From positions 69,415,001-69,479,000 of the forward strand of contig CM070899.1 of assembly GCA_036417435.1 (NCBI GenBank): DNA of 64,000 bases, read 5' to 3'. The position numbers and the translations under genes were made by a program. The notes beneath the pieces are model-generated. The model was not told the DNA's origin, made no database searches, and saw only the letters and a program-made list of their open reading frames with translations. How positions within the stretch are numbered: position 1 is the stretch's first letter; every line of letters starts with the position of its first letter. The stretch comes from Inia geoffrensis (lineage: Eukaryota > Chordata > Mammalia > Artiodactyla > Iniidae). Below are positions 1-11,960 of this stretch, in pieces.

Positions 1-163
1 CCGATGCAGGGGACGCGGGTTCGTGCCCCGGTCCGGGAAGATCCCACATGCCGCAGAGCGGCTGGGCCCGTGAGCCATGGCCGCTGGGCCTGCACGTCCG
101 AACGGGAGAGGCCACAACAGTGAGAGGCCCGCACACCGCAAAAAAAAAGAAAAAGAAAAAAAG
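1..163 (+). mobile_element. CHR-type SINE, short form, truncated by window start
   Basis: This begins inside the tRNA-derived head and runs through the unique body (GAGAGGCCACAACAGTGAG) into a GA-interrupted A-tail. Compared with the other short-form copies it lacks about 15 nt around the GAGCCTGTGCTCCGC block. The deletion is flanked by short repeated CCG/CGC triplets. Confidence 0.93.
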
Positions 164-189
164 AATTTTACCACGATGTGTGCATATCT

Positions 190-970
190 AAACAGTATTA
201 TCTGATCTTACCTGTTTTTGACTTTTATGGAAGTGTAATCATACTATAGGAATTTTAGTGGCTTGCTCTTTTTCATTTACTGTAATGATTTATGTTATTG
301 TGTATAATTGCAGTTTACTTTTTCTCATTGCTGTATAATACTCTGTCGTGTATACCACATTTTATTTATCCATTCTACTGTTGGTGGACTTTTGTGTTGT
401 TTCCAGTTTGGGCTACTAAGAACAATGCTGCTAAGAAAATTACTGTGTGTGACTCTTGATGTTCCCTGTGCATGAGTTTCTGTAGGATATATACCTCGGA
501 GTGGAATTTCTATAGCATGTGTGTTTCTTCAGTTTCATCAGAAAAAGCCAAATGCTTTCCAAAGTGGTTTTTTTTCTCCCAATTTATATTCCTATCAGAA
601 GGGTATGAGAGTTACTGTCCCTCAGTTCTCCAAAACATGTCCCATTCCCCGGCTTCAGAACCAAGCAATCAGGAGGGTGTGTAGTGTCTTTAATTGTGGC
701 TTTATTTCGCATTTCCCTGATTACTAATGAGGTTGAGCACCTTTTCATGTATTTATTTACCATTTGGATTTCCCCTTTTGTGAAGTATCTATATAAATCT
801 TATATAGGACTATCTATATTCTAGACATTTGTCCTTTGTCTATTACATGTATTATAATTTTTTCTCCCATTAGGTGGCTTGTCTTTTCTCTTTCTTTATG
901 ATGTCTTTTGATGAACAGAAGTATTTTATTTGAATATAGTCACATTTACTTGTGCACTGGAATGAAAATA
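190..970 (-). mobile_element. Old L1 ORF2 3' region, antisense
   Basis: Several phrases typical of the reverse complement of L1 ORF2 and its 3' end are visible: the 'CTGTTGGTGGAC... GTTTCCAG' block near 380-410, 'ACTAATGAGGTTGAGCACC' near 723-742, 'CATGTATTTATTTACCATTTGG' near 747-768 and 'TTTGATGAACAGAAG' near 907-921. Divergence is high, so this is an ancient mammalian L1 and not a recent cetacean one. Boundaries are approximate. Confidence 0.75.
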
Positions 971-3149
971 CCTTCTCCCAGAGGGAATCTGTATTTGCTT
1001 CTACCAGGCACCTGGAGGCACTTTGAGTCTAGCACCAACTAAGTTCAGGGCTTGAGTTTCTTTGGATGACCCTCATAATGCCAATCAGGGCTGCAAATCC
1101 ATTCTCTTTCACCTGTGCCCTGAATTTGAGTTGGGATTCCGAAAGGAATCTATATCTGCTTCTGCCAGAGTGATCTCCTATTAGATTCCCCACCCTGTGT
1201 GAACTTGGGATTTTGATTTCAAACACCTACTAGTGAGCCCGTTAAGAGAAAATTCAGATCTGTAGCAATTGTGAAATTTGCACTCAAAGAAGGGTGTTGT
1301 CCCATGCTAGCTTAACTCTCTGGGTTCTTGATTTTCTTTCGGTATTGATCTGATAATTCCTTATTATCTTGTTAGCTCTTTGATGCTTCTGAAGTGATTT
1401 ATTATACGAAAAAACTACGCAGCATTTTTTTTGCCAGTGGAGGGAGATCGTTTTGAAAACCTAGTTCATCATTACTGCAAACTGGCACCTCTTTAGTGGT
1501 TCTTTATCAAGGGTGTACATCCAAACCAAATAGTGACTTCTTTTTTAACCCCCAAAATACACATGCTTGCATCCCACCACAGCAATTCATGTCTGTGGCA
1601 TAAGACAGATCTAATCTTGAAAGTCTTCCTGGGTGATTCTGTTCTGTAAAATGATTGAAATATCATTGTGAAACAAAATCAATCAGTTACCTACCTACAA
1701 AGAAACAATACAGGCTATCCTAATTTATACAATTAGAGCAGATTAAAATCAACAACTTATAGGAGGGGAGGGGTAATTTAGCTTGCCTGGATTGCTTTGG
1801 GGTCCAGTGTGAGCCAAGATCCAACAGACAGTTTATCCTAACTAGAGCAGGAGCTGTTGCAGTCAGTTCTCTACTCCGTACGTATTCTTCAGCAGGAAGA
1901 ATAACAGGGTAAAGCGGGGTTTTAGGTACTTGGTTCCCAGTCCATTGTTTTTCCTATGGTTTTTCCCATGAGGTACAAACCAAATCATCAGTACCTTGAA
2001 CATCTCTGGAAGCTTCTGGAGCACCACCCAAGGCTACAAGAGCTACATTTCCTGGCTTTGAAGCTTCTGCCTTTTATTCTATGATCCTTCTGCCACCAGG
2101 ACACTGATTTAACAATCATTCTTCCTGTTGCTAATCATAATTTACTTCTGAAATACTTCAGTACAGTCAGTAATTTATGTGTGTGCTCAAGTTTGCTTTC
2201 CATGTAGACATGGTTGGTTATATGAGAGGAACCTTAAGGGGGAGTCTGCCATCTAAAGTGGTCACTAAAAACACTTCAAATATTGCTCTATAAATATGAA
2301 CCACAAAGTTAATTAATTAATGAATGGATGTTAGAAGTAATTTTCCGGTAGTGAGATGAATGTGGTTCGTTAGGAGTTATGTAGGTACCTCCATCCTTTG
2401 CATGAAGGGTGTGTAAGAATCTTGCGAGTGGAACAGCTAACATCCGCGGAATAAAGCCTCTGAACTGAGAATTCCAGTGAGTCCACTCAGGAGCATTCTG
2501 CCTCCTTATTTGACTAGAAGGTTAGCTGATCCTCTGGGAATGGTGAACCTTTCACGCAGAGCGGTGGTTGGAGTGTCTAAAAAGTTAAGAGAGGAGTTCA
2601 AGAGTCTACAACAACAGGTAGCATGGTGGTGTTTATGCCTGTTTGCTAATGCTTATTTCAACTGATGGCCAAGTTCCATCTAACACTTATTTTCATTGCA
2701 AACAGGTTTTGCTGATTATCCCAGGATACACATGTGGTTATCAAAAGAACTAGACAGTTGTGATAGGCCCAGTTGGTGTAAATCAGTTTGTAGCACCTCT
2801 TCTTCCTCCATTTCCCTTCAGGAAGCTCTTTACTTAGGGGAACCCATTTCTCTGCTTACAGGGGGAAAGAGGAGAACTCTTTTCTGTTTTATACGGGAAG
2901 GTTCCTTTTATTTATTGTATCCCGTACCCCCTTTTTACTTGATAGACCACTGGCTAACATAATGATGGCAGTGATAGCATCAGCCTATAGCACAGGCAAA
3001 TAGACAGTAACGATCAAATCAAGCCTGAGAACTCTGAATGTGCCGTGGTCTGGAGCTGTGAGACTAGAGGCAGAAGTTTCATCTGTCTCAGCAGATTCTG
3101 AGAGCGCTGCAGCCTTCTAGAGGAATGATGTGGACTTGTGTTTTTTGAG
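971..3149. other. Unassigned intron DNA
   Basis: No gene and no repeat family that I can name. The left end holds an imperfect internal duplication (about 985-1010 against 1142-1167). The remainder is AT-rich single-copy-looking sequence with short (AATT)n runs near 2311-2325. Confidence 0.5.
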
Positions 3150-3700
3150 TGCTCTTAGTTATCTAACTCAGTCATCCTGACAACCATAAGAGAAATGTGT
3201 TGTTATTGCCATTTTGTGCATAAACAGGCCACGGGTCAGACAATCCCAAGTAACCTGCTGAATTCGAACAATGAGCCCAGGACTTTATTTATTTAAAATT
3301 ATTTATTTGTTTGTTTGTTTATGGCTGCATTGGGTTTTCGTTGCTGCCCTCAGGCTTTCTCTAGTTGCGGCGAGCGGGGGCTACTCTTTGCGGTCCATGG
3401 GCTTCTTGTTGCGGTGGCTTCTCTTGTCGTGGAGCACGGGCTCTGGGCGGGCGGGCTTCAGTAGTTGTGGCACGTGGGCTCAGTAGTTGTGTCTCGCAGG
3501 CTGTAGAGCACAGGCTCAGTAGTTGTGGCACACGGGCTTAGTTGCTCCTCGGCATGTGGGATCTTCCTGGACCAGGGATCAAACCCGTGTCCCCTGCATT
3601 GGCAGGCGGATTTTTAACCACTGCGCCACCAGGGAAGTCCCGAGCCCAGGACTTTTGATTTTGAGACTCCATTGTGTTGCTTCCAGTAATTACTGATGTT
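3150..3700 (-). repeat. MIR element, antisense, split by a SINE
   Basis: Both the left part (about 3150-3272) and the short right part (about 3656-3700) look like the reverse complement of MIR. Visible are the 'CCATTTTGTGCATAAACAGG' block, the TAACCTGCTGAATTCGAAC stretch and 'GAGCCCAGGACTTT'. The SINE at 3287-3641 has inserted into it and duplicated 14 bp of MIR. Confidence 0.7.
3287..3641 (-). mobile_element. CHR-type SINE, long form
   Basis: tRNA-Glu-derived SINE in reverse orientation. The head, with RNA polymerase III A and B boxes, lies at the right end; the body holds repeated 'CAGTAGTTGTG' units; the tail (TTTATTTATTT-like) lies at the left. It is flanked by a perfect 14-bp target-site duplication GAGCCCAGGACTTT at 3273-3286 and 3642-3655. 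This long form ends in an (AAAT)n-type tail, unlike the short form. Confidence 0.95.
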
Positions 3701-6700
3701 TATCATGATGACTTCAAGCTAATGTTCAGAATTTAAGTTATGTTTAACAAAATATCCTTTGGAGGGAAGGAAGCATGTTTTCCATGTTCGAAATATTTCA
3801 ATACCTGTTACTTAAAATAAGGGGTTAAAATGCTAATTAAAAGTGAAACATTAGGAAATCTAGCCAACAAAGGTATGCCTAGGACCACCAATTCTGTATG
3901 AGCTTTGTTGGGATAAACTTTTACTATGTAGCTAATATAAATACAAGCTACCTATTATTAGGGTAGATATATGTGTTACAAAGGATCTAGGAAGACTGAA
4001 GAACAAAGTGGAATGGCTGCATCATAAGGCTGGTAGAATGGAGCTACAAGGTAGTAATCAAGAAATAATTCACTAATATGCATGTTAACTAACCTGTTTG
4101 GTGTAGGCTAAAGGTGAGAAAATTCCAGATGAGACTTAAGTGGCACTTTATAGTGAATTTGAAACCCAGAAGCTGTTCTAATGCACCACTGTTGCAGGCA
4201 GGAGTGAGCTCTGTGTGGTCTCTTATTGGCAACTCAGCGACTCTGCAAACTAGAACACAGAACAATTTCTCCAATGTGAGGAAACAGGGAATTTTTGGTT
4301 GGCTGAATGGAATGCTGCCTATTAAAAGGAAAATTAGAGAGCTATTGAAAACTGCCATCATATGAAAATAGTAAACAATGGTTTTTGCTCATTAACTGGA
4401 CACAATAGTCTCTTATTGAATAACATTGGGGAGGTCTGTATTTCTAAAGCCATTCCGTGTGTTTAGTCAAGGGTCTGATTGGCCAGATTATTTTAACTTT
4501 TGACCATAAACCTGAATTTGAAAAAGTTGAAATTGTTTTTTATAAACAAAATATTTTGCCAGTGACTAATATGCAGTGTCTTAGTCATAAAGAAAATATA
4601 CGTACTAAACTTTTCTGCATGAGTGCCTCTTTAAGAGTTTTCACTTAGTGAACTTGCCACAATGTAGCAGCTTTTCACCTACATGAGGTTGGTGCCTGAC
4701 TGCAGACAGTACCAACTTCTGCCGCTGTGCCTGTGGCCCTTATGTTTTCCTGTGTGCTTGGTGGGCTCTCATATTTCTTGCATCAAAGTACAATGTTGTA
4801 CATTTTCATAGAAGCCCCCCCTTTTGTGCTTATTCTGAGTATCACTAAATTACGCGATCTTCAAACTGCTGCCAAAATGCAGAGGGCTAGGAATGCAGTT
4901 GCTTCCTAGTCTGTAGTGGCTTCTGGAATGTTTATATTTTTAAATTAGTGTTAGGCCAGTGTTTAAAGTTACCTGAAGTGTGAAGATGCTTAACACATTT
5001 TAGCAATGTGACCTGTTTAATGCTTGAGCTTGCCTTCATGATAATAGAAAGATAGCTATTTTTAAACTAAGTAGGGTTCGTTATAAGGGCCCTGTGCTTT
5101 TCACACACCAGATGATTCACATGCTCTTTCAGGTGAATTCCATGTGCCCTTGCATAGTCCCAATAGCTACTCTTTTTTTTCATTTTTTTCTCTTCTTCTG
5201 TTTGCTTCCTTATAGCATGGAATCATCTCACTAGCATCTTCCACACTCATTGCCTTTGTACCTAATCTCAATATTGTGTGGTAACTACAATCATGGAGCC
5301 CAGAAAACCCAGCACAGTTACAACAGTCTCCTTATACTAGAGAACCCTGTGGTGGTGAAGACCAAAAGACCACATAATATTAATGAACACCATCTATAAA
5401 ATGTTGAGATACTTTTGCTCTGGAGTGCAGCTTTATTCTCATATATGAAAGTTTATAAGTTGAGAGTTTGTAGGTATAGGAGCTCTTGTATTTAAAAATT
5501 TCTTTCTACAGGAAGTGAATGTGCTCATATTAAATGAATATGATTACGGTATGGAAAATGATTGTGTGACTTTTCTTGAGAGTGATAGATTGAGGTTCCA
5601 AAATTAGCCAGTTCTTTATCTGAAGAGGGAGGCTTCTCTCAGTCCCAACTTTGAATGTCATGTGGCCAGATTTCTAATTTTTGAAAAGAAATCAGAAATG
5701 ATGTGAAACCTCCCAGTTTTTCAATATTGGTCAAAAAAGAAAAATATAGACTACACGCACAATCTTGATGGAATTGACCTCCTGTGCTCTAAAGCTCAGT
5801 TGAGGAATTGTCTCTTTGCACATACAAGTCCTGATACGGCAGTTAAACTTCTCCAGTTATATATTTGCTAACTGTCCGCATCTGTGGAAAAAAGGAGCTC
5901 AGTAAGTCCTGCTGACCCCTTCTTGCCTTGGCTCCCTCAGAGAGAGAACAGGCTTTTGTTAACAAAAGGTATCTGAGGTCTATGACCTCCTGCTGAACTG
6001 CCAGCCGTCTCTGGAAGTTTTACTGTAGTGGTTTGCTGGTCTCACTGTAACCACCTTGAAGTCAGGTCTGCACAGCTGCAAAGGTTTGGTTCACTCTCAC
6101 TGATGCTAATTATTCTCTTTCCACTCTCTGTGGATATCACTTCCCTCTTCATCTTCCATATGTTCACTCTGCTCATTGAAGTATCTTCTTTTTTCTCTTT
6201 CTCCTTTCCATGCTTTTATCCCCCTCTCTTGGTAAGAAGAGATTTTTATTTACCCCATAGGAAACTATAATTTTGGCGGAAAATTACTAGCTTCTGAGCA
6301 GTGCAATCAGAAAGAGAGGCACACCCAGGAAGCAAAGCTTGCATCCTGGCATTTTGTACTCCCAAGAGTAGTTCTTCATCTTCTCCCCTAACTCCGCTCT
6401 TCCTTCGGTATTCCCAATTTTGGAGACTATCAACATGAACTATCTAGTGGGTCCGCGCTCAGATGTGAAAAATGTCCCTGCCATTTCCCTGTACACACTA
6501 CACGCTCCCAATCAGAGCTGCTTCCCTTCACCGCATCCTCATTGCTCTGCCCTTGGATGGCTCTCAGTACTTCCCCTTTGGATCTCAGCCACTCCCGCCC
6601 TCATTCTCTTTACTCCGGTCTGTGGAATGCCTCATCTATGATCACACACATTTCTATTGAAAAAAATCAATCAAACTTTTTTGCACCCATGATAAAACAA

Positions 6701-6794
6701 AAAGTTCTTGTGACAATTAAGGACTTAAAAAAAAAAATCAAGGACTTTTCCCTGCCTACCTTTCCTGCCATTTTCCTGAAGTATGATTTGTTAC
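3701..6794. other. Unassigned intron DNA
   Basis: AT-rich sequence with T-runs and no recognisable exon. The short open frames here have no family resemblance. The pyrimidine-rich stretch around 6430-6660 may be an outlying part of the L2 that follows, but I cannot support that. Confidence 0.45.
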
Positions 6795-7078
6795 AGCCGT
6801 ATTCAGCCATTAGTCATTCTCAAGGAGTGCTGTGTATTTTCACATGCTCCTCTCTCTTTGCCCAGTGATGCCTCATACTTCAAAACTCAGCTGAGATGAC
6901 ACTTCTGCCGTGTAGCCTTCAGGTGGGCCAGGTACCGTCCATCCCTGCATTTAGCTTTATCACTGTGAACATACTGCTTGGTTCTCCAGCTCTCTCATTA
7001 CACTGTGAGCTTTTTGAAAGCAGGAAATATCTTTCATCCCAGAATCCTTAGCATTTAGTGTGATGCCCAGGTACTGTG
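6795..7078 (+). repeat. L2 (LINE2) 3' UTR/3' end, sense
   Basis: The order of motifs matches the L2 3' region: 'TTTGCCCAGTGATGCCTCA', 'AACTCAGCTGAGATGACAC', then 'TCTCATTACACTGTGAGC', 'GCAGGAAATATCTTTC' and 'GATGCCCAGGTACTG'. It is truncated before the usual TGAATGAA tail. Confidence 0.7.
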
Positions 7079-7338
7079 TTAGAACCTAAGAATGGTGAAA
7101 CAGCTAACAGACGTCAGTTATTCAGTCATTCAGGGTATGGAGCTGTTGCAGTTTACTAGCAATATGACATGTTAGCTCTGATGATCTTTATTAAAACTCA
7201 TGTACAATAGATTCATTTAGCCCATCTTATAATTATTATTTTTATATAGTTTTAAACTCTGAGTTATAATTATTTTTAGTCTTTTAACTACTTAGACAAA
7301 TCCAAAATTAAAAACATGAAGTTTATATGCGATAAAAG

Positions 7339-7667
7339 TGCTATTGGTCTGAATGTTTGTGTCCCTCCACAACTCATATGCTGAAATCCTAATGCCCAAT
7401 GTGATGGTATTGGGAGGTGTGGGGCCTTTGCTTAAGTCATTCGGGTGGAGCCCTCATGAGTGGGATTAGTGCTGTTATAGAAGAGACCTCACAGAGATCC
7501 CTGGCCTTTTCCATCATGTGGGGAAAATGTGAGAAGCCTTTGACCTAGAAGAGAGCCATCATCCCCCCAATCATGCTGGCACCCTGATTTCGAACTTCCG
7601 GCCCTTAGAATCGTGTGAAATAAATTTGTATTGTTTTTAAACCACCCAGCCTGAATAGACTAAGACA
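7339..7667 (+). mobile_element. MaLR solo LTR, MLT1A-like
   Basis: It starts TGCTATTGGTCTGAATGTTT and ends ACTAAGACA, with a TG...CA boundary. It carries the typical 'GTGATGGTATTGGGAGGTG' and 'GGAGCCCTCATGAGTGGGAT' blocks and a polyadenylation signal (AATAAA near 7619). No internal viral sequence is present, so it is a solo LTR of an ancient ERVL-MaLR element. Confidence 0.88.
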
Positions 7668-9419
7668 AAGGGACTTCAAAGTCAAATAATCTGTTCTGCC
7701 AGAGAGCATTCAAGTTAAAAGAGGCATTGAAATTGGTCGCTAGCCACTCTGTGCTTTTCATAAAATTCATGAACAGCTAACTCAAAGGGTAGTCCCTGAT
7801 GATGAGTCCTGAGCCTCTCACGTAGTTTCTGAAATACCCCATCTCCGAAGTCTGGGGCTACTGCTGTGGTTTTGCCACTGCGCAGGCTCGCAGAGCTTTG
7901 TTTGCAGGACCTCAGACTTTCTGATTATGTGGTAGAGACTTCAGTCTGCAATGAAGGAGGAACCAATGGTGTAGTTCCTGAAATGAGTATTCAGTATCCA
8001 CACTGATCCTATTTCCATCAACGACAGAATAAAGGACAAACATTGGACAGTTTTGGTGGAAGTTTTATCTTTATTTTAAAGTAATATTCCAAAGAACTGT
8101 CTATGCTATTAGTATTTGAGGGTTTTTGTTTGTTTGTTTGTTGTATGTTGCTTTTATTCTTGAAAGCTTGATTGGTAAGAGATGAACTACCATGTGCATA
8201 TTTTCAAATCCTACTCCCCCCCCAAATCATCAAAATCTTGGATATACCTTTATTACTGAGTAAATTTTGATTTAAGAACATAGAAAGTCTTTATACACAT
8301 CACAGAGAAAGAACACTTCAAGCAGACTTTGGCAGCATGTGTCATTGTTTCTAAATGTAAAGTTTTTAAACATAGCTTGGTACAACAGTTTGTTACAGTT
8401 AAAATTCCGTTTGTGTCACTTTTAGAAATCTAAACATTGTTTCTCTGTCATATGTCTTTGAAATGATATCATATGTTCTGGAAACTCAATGGAAGTATTG
8501 AGAGTGCCAGAACTTACTAGAGGAAGAAATAAATATGTATAACCACTATAGATATAGATATGACTATATATAAATATATGTTTTCCTTCTTCCTCATTAG
8601 GTTTATGAAACTGTAAAGTCACAATCGGGGACTACCTAAGGAAACGGAGTGATAAATGTGTGTGAAAATTGGTAAATCTCTATTTTTATCTGCAAATCTC
8701 TGACACCGTGACCTGGGCAGTGTGGGGCTCTGGTGATTGGGTGGAGAGCTAAAGAGAAAGTTTGCTTGTCCAGAGGCAAAAGATAGCCAGGTTCCGAAAG
8801 TGAGATGAAGCCTACTGCTTCAGAGAGCTCCGTTCCGCACACCCGAGAGCAAGCAGAAACTGTGGGCTCAGGATATCAAGGCAAAGGCCACGGAGTCAAC
8901 AGTTTCCCTCAGGCAACATTTTCAGGGGCAGGAGGTCAGTAATCCACCAAGAACCAAGGAGGATGCAAGTTTACAGGCCAAGGTATTAAGACCAAATTTT
9001 TAGGAATCGTGCGATTGCAAAAGTCAGAAACTAGTTGAGAAACATCTTCTTGAGGACCTCTTGGCACACCAAACTATGCTGACCAGGATTCAGTCTCACA
9101 AGGGCTTATCTCTTGGCTTTGTTGGCTGAGATTCGGGTCCAGCTACACAGTGAGCCTCTAAAATCCAGCCTGTCCCTTTATGATTCCATACCTCATATTC
9201 TTATGCTACTAAGCCAGGCAATGAAGAGTTCTGTTTATCATTCTTCGCAAAAAAGTTCTGGGTTTTCTGTCTGGGCCAATTAAGGCAATACAGCTAATCC
9301 CTAGACCACTCATTATGGCAAAGGTAACTGATTTGCTGATTGGTAGGGTTAAAATATATGGCCTGACTCTAGAGCTGGAGAAAGGTCACTTCTCCAAAGA
9401 ATAATGCCTGAGTTGTAAA
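7668..9419. other. Unassigned intron DNA
   Basis: No supported gene. It contains a short (TTTG)n run at about 8127-8142 and an AT-rich (ATAG/TATA) stretch near 8540-8580. The 8800-9350 segment is less AT-rich and repeat-free by eye. Confidence 0.45.
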
Positions 9420-11960
9420 CTTAGATGAAATGAGTCCATTTCTAAAAAGATATAAAATGCTCAAATTGGCACAAGATGCAGTAAGGGATTGGAATTAATC
9501 AGTTAACTATTACAAACACATAACCCAGGATCGGATGGCTTTATAAGTTAATTGCACCCAACTTTTAAAAAACTCTAATTCCTATTCTTGAGAGTTGCTC
9601 CAGAAAATTGAAAATGAGAAAAAGCTGTCCAGCTCATTTAATGAGGCCAGTATAATCTTAACTCTAAAGCCCAATGAGCACAATAAAGAAAAGATTCCTA
9701 TAGCCCTGTTTCTCATATGACTATAGATACCATGATCCACACAAAGTAAAACTTCGGCTAAGCAGATCCTATGGTGTATTATAAATAATGCGTCATGATC
9801 AAGTCGAGCTTGATATTTGATATTTAAAAATACGTCAGAGTAATTCAACATACTATTAGATCAAAGGAGAAATAAAATCAAATGATCATGTTTATCGATC
9901 CCAAGAGAGCATTTGATAAGGCTCAATACCCCTTTATGAAAAATGTATCTTGGGAATAAAGGATTAGAAGGGTATATTCTTAATTTGATAAATTTTATGT
10001 ACGAAAAACTACAGAAATGATTATATTTCATGGAAAAATTTAGTACATATTTTGGAACATGAAAAAGTTAACGGGTAAAGGACAACACTTAAAAACAAAA
10101 AGAAGTGGAAGGGGATTGGAATGAGAGAGATAAGTCTCATTATTTGCGGATGAGATGACCATCTATCTTAAAAGCAAAAACCCAAAGAATGAACAGGCAA
10201 ACTCTTGGAATTATTAAGAGTTAACCAGGGTCCTGTATGCAAGATCAACTTTTGTAAATCAATACTATTGCTCTATGCCAGGAATAATAAAGTAGAAATT
10301 ACAATGGAAAAAGAGCAATACAAAGTGTTAAATACCTAGGAATTAACAATTGAGTTTATACAAGACTTCCATGGGGAATGTTAAAATAGAAAGCATAATA
10401 GGTGTTGTGTATAAAAAGATAGTCCATACTCTTGGGATGATATAATTTGATATTATAAACATGTCAAATCTGCCTAAATTAACCTTGATCTCAATTTCAA
10501 TTGGATTAAAAAATACTAATTTGATTTAAAATATTTATGGAGAATAGAATTCCGGAAACAATTGAATTAACCTTAAGAAGAGGAAAGCAGAGAGATTTGG
10601 CCATCAAATATTAAGATATAATACAAAGTCATAGGAAAATTTTTAGAAAGTTTTATTGGTACAAGAATAGACAAGTAGTCTGAAGAGATTGAATGAAGAG
10701 CACAGAAATAAACTGGTATATATGGACAAATTTTATATATGACAAAGCATCGCACGACAAGTCAGTAGGGAACAGATGGATTGATTAGTAGATGATGTTG
10801 GGAAAATTGGTTCAGCAATATGAAAAAAAGGAAACCTCATGCCTTCTTCATACCATATACAAAGACGTACCTCTTCCAAATAGGTGAAAGACCTAAGTAT
10901 GAAAGGTAAAATTGTAAATTGAATTGAAGAAAATTTAGGAGACTGTCTTGTAATGGAGAGAGGGAAGAAGGCAATCTTCTTCAAAATTTCAAAAAGCAAA
11001 ATCATAAAATGAAAAACTGATGAATTTTATATAATCAGTTGTAGGATTCCTGCTCATCAAAGGATACCATGGACAGCATTAATAAGCATGTAGCTAAACG
11101 GGTGAAGATATTTGGAATATCTAAAACCCAACAAGGGACCAATATATAGAATACAAGGAGTTTAAAAAAATCAACTAGAGAAAGAAAGCAGCACCAATAG
11201 AAAAGTAGGCAAAGAATATGAACAGCTAATTTATAGAGGAAGAAACCCCTAATGCTCGCCACCTCAAATTATTTTGTAATTAGATAAATGCAAATTAAAC
11301 AAATTACGAAATGTCATCTTTCACCTGTTAAAGTGAAAGAACATTAAAGTTGGATAATGCCAGGTGTTGTTGAGGATGTGTATAGTTAGGAAGCCTCAGG
11401 CACTGCTGGTGAAAATGTGTGACGGTACAGCCGTCCTAGAGAGCAATCTGGCACTATTAGTGAAATTAAGCTATACAAATATTGTAACTCAGCATTTTTG
11501 GGTCCATATGTCCCCCAAAATCTTCTTTCACTGGTATATGAGGAGGCCTGTATCAGGATAGCCATTGCAGCATTGTTTGTGGAGGAAGCAAGTTGGTAGA
11601 AATATGGGTGTCATCACTAGAAAAGTGCATAAGTAGATTATAGTGGTCATCAAGCAACATTATGCAGCAAGTAGAAACTGTGAATTTGATGTGCATATGG
11701 CAACATAAATACATCTCAAAAGCAAAAAAGAAATAAAATGATTACTTTGCATAACACTGTTTTTGCAAATCAAAATATATGCATCTACATACAAACTAAA
11801 GATATCCGTGAAACACATTATGATGGCTTTCCCTGGGGTGGAGAGAAAAAGGAAGTAAGTTGTGGGTATAAAAGAGAAGCACAAAAAAGACATATCCCAA
11901 GGGAAGCAAGAAGCATAGATATTGTAAAATTGAAGAATGAATCTTGTCTGGCCAAAAAAA
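9420..11960 (+). mobile_element. Ancient L1 (ORF2 to 3' region), sense, heavily decayed
   Basis: ORF2 relics follow in the correct order. The CCAGGATCGGATGGCTT block (PG(P/S)DGF motif) lies near 9525-9545. An 'IDPKRAFDKA' reverse-transcriptase motif lies near 9895-9925. C-terminal-domain relics follow to about 11560 (e.g. GCACTGCTGGTGAAAATGTG near 11400, the usual 'TGGTGGAAATGTAAA' position). A 3' UTR-like end comes near 11960. Stops and indels occur every few codons. This is fossil sequence in the same orientation as PRKD1. Confidence 0.8.
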
